From positions 930,001 to 994,000 of the forward strand of contig CASHTG010000018.1 in the NCBI GenBank assembly GCA_949357655.1: a DNA stretch of 64,000 nucleotides, in the 5' to 3' direction. The notes under the pieces were generated by a model that was not told the DNA's origin, searched no databases, and was given only the letters and a program-made list of their open reading frames with translations. Below, piece after piece: positions 59,733 to 64,000 of the stretch. Each line of letters opens with the position of its first letter. Position 1 is the first letter of the stretch. Position numbers and translations under genes: made by a program. The stretch comes from Parascedosporium putredinis (lineage: Eukaryota; Ascomycota; Sordariomycetes; Microascales; Microascaceae).

Positions 59733-61291
59733 TTATTGGAACGTGGCCACCATCTTCTCCATCATGTTTAGAAGCTCCTCTGGCGACATGGTTTTCCTTC
59801 CGCCGCCAGGCAGGCTGGGGCCCGAAACAGTGATGGTCTTATCCGCGGCCTCCCGCTCGCCGATGGCGACAATGAGGCCGTAGCCCTTTGAATCGGCCTG
59901 GTGCTTCTTGCGGCCCATGGTGATGGCGCGCAGATCAAGGTCAACGGCAAGGCCGGTGGGCTGCTTCATACCCTCGGTCACGGCGCCGGTCTCCAGGCCG
60001 TCCTCGCCGTCGTGGCCCTCGAGGACGTTGCGGACGGCGTTGGCCCAGGCGACGGTAGCGGGAGCGTCGTTGACGGTGAGGACGGCGACCTGGCGGGGTT
60101 GAGCCAAAGGGCCACTTGCCGTCGTAGCGCTCGATGAGGAGGGCCATGAGGCGCTCGACGGAGCCGAGAACGGCGCGGTGGACGAGGACGGGGGTGACGT
60201 GGCCGTTGACGGCCAGGAGCTCCGGTCGGTGGTCTCCTCGCCGCGGGCCTCGAGCTCGGGGGCGGGGGCCTCGTACTTGAGGCCGAAGCGCTTGGGCAGC
60301 TGGAAGTCGAGCTGGATAGTGGCGGTCTGGTGCTCCTTGCCGTCCGAGTCCTGGACGATGATGTCGATCTTGGGGCCGTAAAGGCGCCGTCGCCCTCGTT
60401 GACGCTCCAGGCCTGGCCCGAGGCGTCGAGCGCGCGCTTGAGGGCGGACTCGGCGCGGTCCCACTCCTCGGCGGTGCCGATGAAGTGGTCAGCGGGCCGG
60501 GTGGACAGGGCGAGGCGGTAGCTGACGCCGATTTGCAGGACCGAGTAGACGAAGCGCACGAAGCCGAGGGAGCGGCGGATCTCGCGCTCGACCTGGGAGG
60601 GGCGGCAAAGATGTGGCCGTCGTCCTGGTGGAAGCGGCGCACGCGCGTGAGGCCGGACAGGGCGCCCGAGACTTCGTTGCGGTGGAGGGGCTGAAGTCGG
60701 CGTAGCGGATGGGGAGATCGGCGTAACTGCGGGGTTCCGAGGCGAAGATGAGGCAGTGGCCCGGGCAGTTCATGGGCTTGAGGCCGTAGTCTCCCTCGTC
60801 CTCTTCGACGGCGGTGGCGGAGGCGGTGGCGTCGTCGCCGTGGGTGCCGCAGCAAGAGGTGGTGGTGCGGGGGTTGCTCGTGACGGAGAACATGTCCTCG
60901 GCGTAGTTTTCGAGGTGGCCCGACTTCTCCCACAGGGCCTTTTGTAAATGGTGGGCGTGTCGACCTCGTCGAAGCCGTAGCGGACGTACTGCTTGCGCAA
61001 AAGTCGACGAGGCGGTTGGCGATGCGCTTGCCGTGGGGAGGAGCAGGGGCGAGCCGGGGCTGTAGACGGACGTCGTGAAGAGCTTTTGCTGCGCGCCGAG
61101 GCGGCGGTGGTCGGGGGTTCGGTCTTGGGCGCGCCGTCGTGGGATTGGGTCGGGGGCGGAGTGACGGGGGTCGTGGTGGAGAGGGCGCGGCGAAGGAGAG
61201 GGAGAGGGAGGGGAGCGCGCGCGGTCGGGCGTAAGGGGAGCAGCGACGGCGAGGGCCGCAGAGCGGCGAGGGCGGCCCGCGAGCGAACCAT
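59733..61291 (-). CDS. MST1: Mitochondrial threonyl-tRNA synthetase (class II)
   Basis: This enzyme charges mitochondrial tRNA-Thr. The start at 61291 (MVRSRAALAALRPSPSLLPL) is an Arg/Ala/Ser-rich presequence; no TGS or editing domain follows, as in yeast Mst1. Recognisable blocks, spread over three frames, are LRKQYVRYGFDEVDTPTIYK, LKPMNCPGHCLIFASEPRSY (zinc/active site), motif 2 area HRNEVSGALSGLTRVRRFHQ, YGPKIDIIV, HVTPVLVHRAVLGSVERLMA (motif 3) and the anticodon-binding QVAVLTVNDAP. Ten one-base slips are located: 61113-61117, 61035-61038, 60999-61002, 60940-60943, 60687-60690, about 60597-60606, 60380-60382, about 60220-60227, 60106-60108 and 60094-60097. Every step shifts the frame in the direction of a missing base, and the sum is in phase. 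No introns are needed. It is the most fragmented gene here and also the most G/C-rich. Confidence 0.9.
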
Positions 61292-61829
61292 CACGATGGC
61301 GGAGAAAAGGGATGCGGCGCTCGTCTTGGTTGTGATTATAACATGGTTTGGGGTGAGGGTTTGGCGACGAGGCGTGTGTCGTTGGACCAAAGGGGGAAAA
61401 ATGGTGGTCTGAGCTGAGAATTGGAGCTTGGGGAGGTGGATGAATTTTTAGCGGCTTTGGCAGTGGACCTCTTATCGATAGGGATCGTAGAAGTCAATTC
61501 GCGGCGCAATCAATTCAATTCGTCCCCCTGCACTGCGCCGTGACCGATTTCTCGAGTCAACCCGAAGCTCGCTCGCCTTTGATTCCTCACTGACTGAAGC
61601 TCTACTATACGATCGAGCACACAAGTTATCCTCACCCACTAGATAGATCATTGTAATGGTTCAATCTATCAATCCGTTACACCCATATGTCTGCTCGCTC
61701 CTAGTAAAGTCGTAATTTCTACTCATCCGCCTTCCGTGTCGCCGTGTCTTGTAGCATCATACACTCGTGCTCTTCCAGAACCACGGCAAGTAAGTCGCCA
61801 GCACACCTCGGAACCAACCCGCTCAACAA
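61292..61829. other. Threonyl-tRNA synthetase promoter and DUF7704 gene 3' flank
   Basis: A 540-nt spacer between two minus-strand genes. The plus-strand frame running into it from 60993 is the antisense of the synthetase. No gene is supported. Confidence 0.45.
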
Positions 61830-62352
61830 TTAGTTCATCTTCCCCTTCCTCGGCCTCCCTCCATATCGCCTCCCACCACCCCGCCCACTCCCCCGTCCCT
61901 CCCCCATCGCCTCCCCCAACCCAATCCCCAAAACCACCCCAATCCTCGCCAAGACGCCCGGAAACGTAGTCAACAGGACCACCCAGTCCAACCCCGTCCA
62001 CGTCCCCGGATCCGCCCACCCGCGCCAACCCCCGACCGCCTGCCCCATGCTCACCACGTACAGCGCGTCCTGTAGCAGCCCCGCCGCGCACACGACCCTC
62101 CACGCCCGCCGCCCGCCGTCGTCCCCGCGCGCCAGCACCCGCAGCCCGACCGCCTCGAAAAAGGCAAACATGAGCCACGACCCGGCCAGCTCCGTGTACA
62201 GGAACCGCGTCCGCTCGTCGTACGCCGTCTCGGACCGTGTCATGATGGAGAGGTATTCGGCGGGTTGCGTTAGTGCTTGGATGACCCCGCCTAGGGCGAT
62301 GAGGGGTCAAGGACCGTGAGTATGAGGCGGTAGGTAAGGGGATGGCGGCCAT
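61830..62352 (-). CDS. DUF7704-like integral membrane protein
   Basis: This belongs, by pattern, to a fungal family of small four-helix membrane proteins of unknown function. The repaired start is MAAIPLTYRLILTVLDPLIA followed by LGGVIQALTQPAEYLSIMTR, matching the family's first helix and the conserved QPAEYL. Helices follow at FLYTELAGSWLMFAFFEAVG, WRVVCAAGLLQDALYVVSMG and LDWVVLLTTFPGVLARIGVV, and a Gly/Arg-rich tail ends RPRKGKMN. Two slips near the 5' end (G-runs on the plus strand at 62338-62341 and 62303-62306) each need one base, giving about 174 codons. No intron is needed. Function is unknown. Confidence 0.78.
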
Positions 62353-63151
62353 TGTGATTTTGTTTTCCGCGGATCGAGTTCAAAGTCGTTTTTTGTTGGG
62401 GGAAGTGAAGGCCTTTCTTCTTTTCTTCCTTCCTCTCTCGACTCTTTCTATTCTTTCCCAAACGTACTGCTTCGTCTCTCTCTCTCTTCCGCCGTAGCTA
62501 GTAAGCCGTAGCGTAACCAAGTTGATTTTTATGTAAGATAAACCAAGCAGGCTTTAATGATGATATAGAAGATGACAGGCTGCTTGATAGGGAATGAAGA
62601 AGAATGACTGAGCTAGTTGTAAAAGGAGGAAGATTGAGGCAGGGCTGCAGCGAGAGCTTACGCTCTCAAGCACTCATATAGGTTGAAGACTTGGGGGCCA
62701 AACGCTCCCGTTCGCCCTTCCACTGCCCTGCCCCTTCTTCAACGTCATCTCAGCGCGGCTTGGTGTGACACCCGCTGTGGACAGTACAATCCTTTCCCAA
62801 CATTGGAGGCGCTAATGCGGCACATGTGGGTGTGTAGATGGATCCAATGAATCCAATGAAGGGGAGGATCAACAGTCCATCGTATTCCTTAGATGGCGGC
62901 ACTGGTATCATCTACAGGGATCCAGCCCTGCTGCTCATCCTAGCACAGTTCGCTTTTCGCTCAACTCAAATCATTTTTGTTTCAAAGGATTGCATGCTAA
63001 CTAATAGGCGCTGGCTTCCGACAGTTGATACATCAATGTACCAATATAATATGATAACAGTTATGGTATTCTGGTGGTGGCAACGATATGCAATGTAATG
63101 CAAAAAAACCACGGTAAACTTCACCGAATTATTCCAAGGTTCGTCCCCTCC
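62353..63151. other. Spacer between the DUF7704 gene and urease
   Basis: This 800-nt stretch holds the upstream region of the DUF7704 gene and the 3' flank of urease, both on the minus strand. No coding region or RNA gene is supported. Confidence 0.45.
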
Positions 63152-64000
63152 TCAATACATGTAATAAGCCTGCGCCAGTGGCAGAGTTTCCGAGGGTCGG
63201 CCGAGCATACCTTGCCGTCCGCCTCGACCGTGTAGCTTTCGGGGTCTACGCGCATCTTGGGCATCACATCGTTGAATCTCATGTCACGTTTGCTTACCGT
63301 TCGGCAACCTTTTACAGCCTCGACGCGCGACTTGAGCCCGTAGGACTCGATCGAGCCGTTGTCAATGGAGGATCGACTTACAAAGAGTATCTTCGATTCG
63401 GGCACATGCACGCCAAACATGGGACGGCCAATGACGGGTTGAATGGTGGGTAAAGAAGCGTTTGCGTCACCCTAATTGCTCGGTTAGCAGGAAGCTCTGC
63501 AAACGAAAAAAAAAAGCCTGGGAAGCAAACCATGTGCAGACGGCAAAACAGGAAATAAATAGAAAATGACCAAGTACATGGAGAGAAGTGCTTACCATTT
63601 GAGCCCAAGAGATCAACCCGGCCTTGATGACGCTCTCGGGTTTGGTGCCGAACCAAGCGGGGTCCCAAATCACCAGATCCGCCAGCTTGCCGACTTCGAT
63701 GCTACCGACGAGATGGCCGAAGCCCTGCGCGAGAGCCGGGTTGATAGTGTACTTGGAAATGTACCGCTTGACTCGGAAGTTATCGGCGCCCGTGCCCTCG
63801 TCTTCGGGCAGCGTGCCCCTCTGCAACTTGTTCTTATGCGCCGTCGTCCACGTCCTCAGCACGACCTCTCCGCAGCGTCCCATGGCCTGCGAGTCGCTGG
63901 ACATCATGCTAATGGCCCCGAGGTCGTGGAGAACATCCTCAGCAGCAATGGTCTCGGCGCGGATGCGCGACTCGGCAAACGCAATGTCTTCGGGAATGTC
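63152..64000 (-). CDS. URE1: Urease, 3' part (5' end beyond the window)
   Basis: Urease is a nickel enzyme that splits urea into ammonia and carbamate. Only the C-terminal part of the large catalytic domain is present; the gene enters from the right edge. Visible blocks are DIPEDIAFAESRIRAETIAA, MMSSDSQAMGRCGEVVLRTW, YTINPALAQGFGHLVGSIEV and ADLVIWDPAWFG, all typical of the alpha domain. A GT-AG intron at about 63472-63595 joins LISWAQM to GDANASLPTIQPVIGRP. The last block is VDPESYTVEADGKVCSADP. One slip in the G-run (plus strand) at 63194-63196 is repaired by one base, giving the standard urease ending TLPLAQAYYMY and TGA at 63154-63152. Nickel-binding residues lie mainly in the part outside the window. 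Confidence 0.93.

Noticed and set aside
59941..60933. 330-residue Arg/Pro/His-rich minus-strand frame
   Set aside because: Most of it is an off-frame reading of the threonyl-tRNA synthetase. Only the short parts between frame slips are real coding sequence.
2766..63196. Programmed frameshifting or widespread pseudogenes
   Set aside because: The sites have no shared slippery motif or stem-loop, occur in unrelated essential genes, and are nearly all at homopolymers with the same direction of shift. Sequencing deletions explain them more simply.
1..64000. CRISPR arrays, rRNA genes, intact transposons, secondary-metabolite backbone genes
   Set aside because: I looked for spaced repeats, rRNA core sequence, reverse transcriptase or transposase motifs, and PKS or NRPS motifs, and saw none.

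Overview
The window looks like nuclear DNA of a filamentous ascomycete, probably a Sordariomycete near the Hypocreales. The grounds are short introns (about 60-250 nt, GTAAGT-type donors, CTAAC-like branch sites), C/G-ending codons, well separated genes, and fungal forms of the proteins, such as a TAF1 without bromodomains, an Osm1-type fumarate reductase with a cytochrome b5 tail, a DUF7704 protein and an INO4-like bHLH factor. The order-level placement is inference; no marker gene fixes the species.

Layout, left to right: mitochondrial lysyl-tRNA synthetase (-); intron-containing tRNA-Thr(AGU) (+); actin-related protein ARP4 (+); Rlm1/MEF2-type MADS-box factor (-); an 8 kb stretch without a convincing gene; TAF1 (-), divergent from a D-serine dehydratase (+); a secreted fasciclin-domain protein (+); the fumarate reductase-cyt b5 protein (+); a 6.4 kb desert; a hexose transporter (+); an RBR ubiquitin-ligase fragment (+); a U6 snRNA gene (-); a short cysteine-rich/membrane orphan (-); OST subunit ribophorin II/SWP1 (-); glutaminyl cyclase (-); CDP-alcohol phosphotransferase EPT1/CPT1 (+); a Maf pyrophosphatase (-); the INO4-like factor (+); mitochondrial threonyl-tRNA synthetase (-); a DUF7704 membrane protein (-); and the 3' part of urease (-), cut by the window edge. 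Roughly half of the window has no supported gene.

The dominant oddity is technical. Fourteen of the protein genes are broken by one-base frame slips that are best explained by one missing base, nearly always in or next to a homopolymer. I place 40 such sites plus one ambiguous site. When one base per site is allowed for, together with canonical introns, every complete gene I counted through comes to a whole number of codons. This is the signature of an indel-prone assembly, not of pseudogenes or recoding. CDS coordinates below run from start codon to stop codon, introns included.

Most genes are housekeeping functions: mitochondrial translation, chromatin and transcription, secretory glycosylation, phospholipids, nitrogen and sugar uptake. 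There is no secondary-metabolite cluster, CRISPR array or recognisable intact transposon. I found no clearly new multi-gene system. The best leads are the U6 gene with a tRNA-type B-box just past its terminator, the orphan at 43592-44141, the INO4/EPT1 neighbourhood, and a perfectly spaced G-quadruplex motif upstream of INO4.
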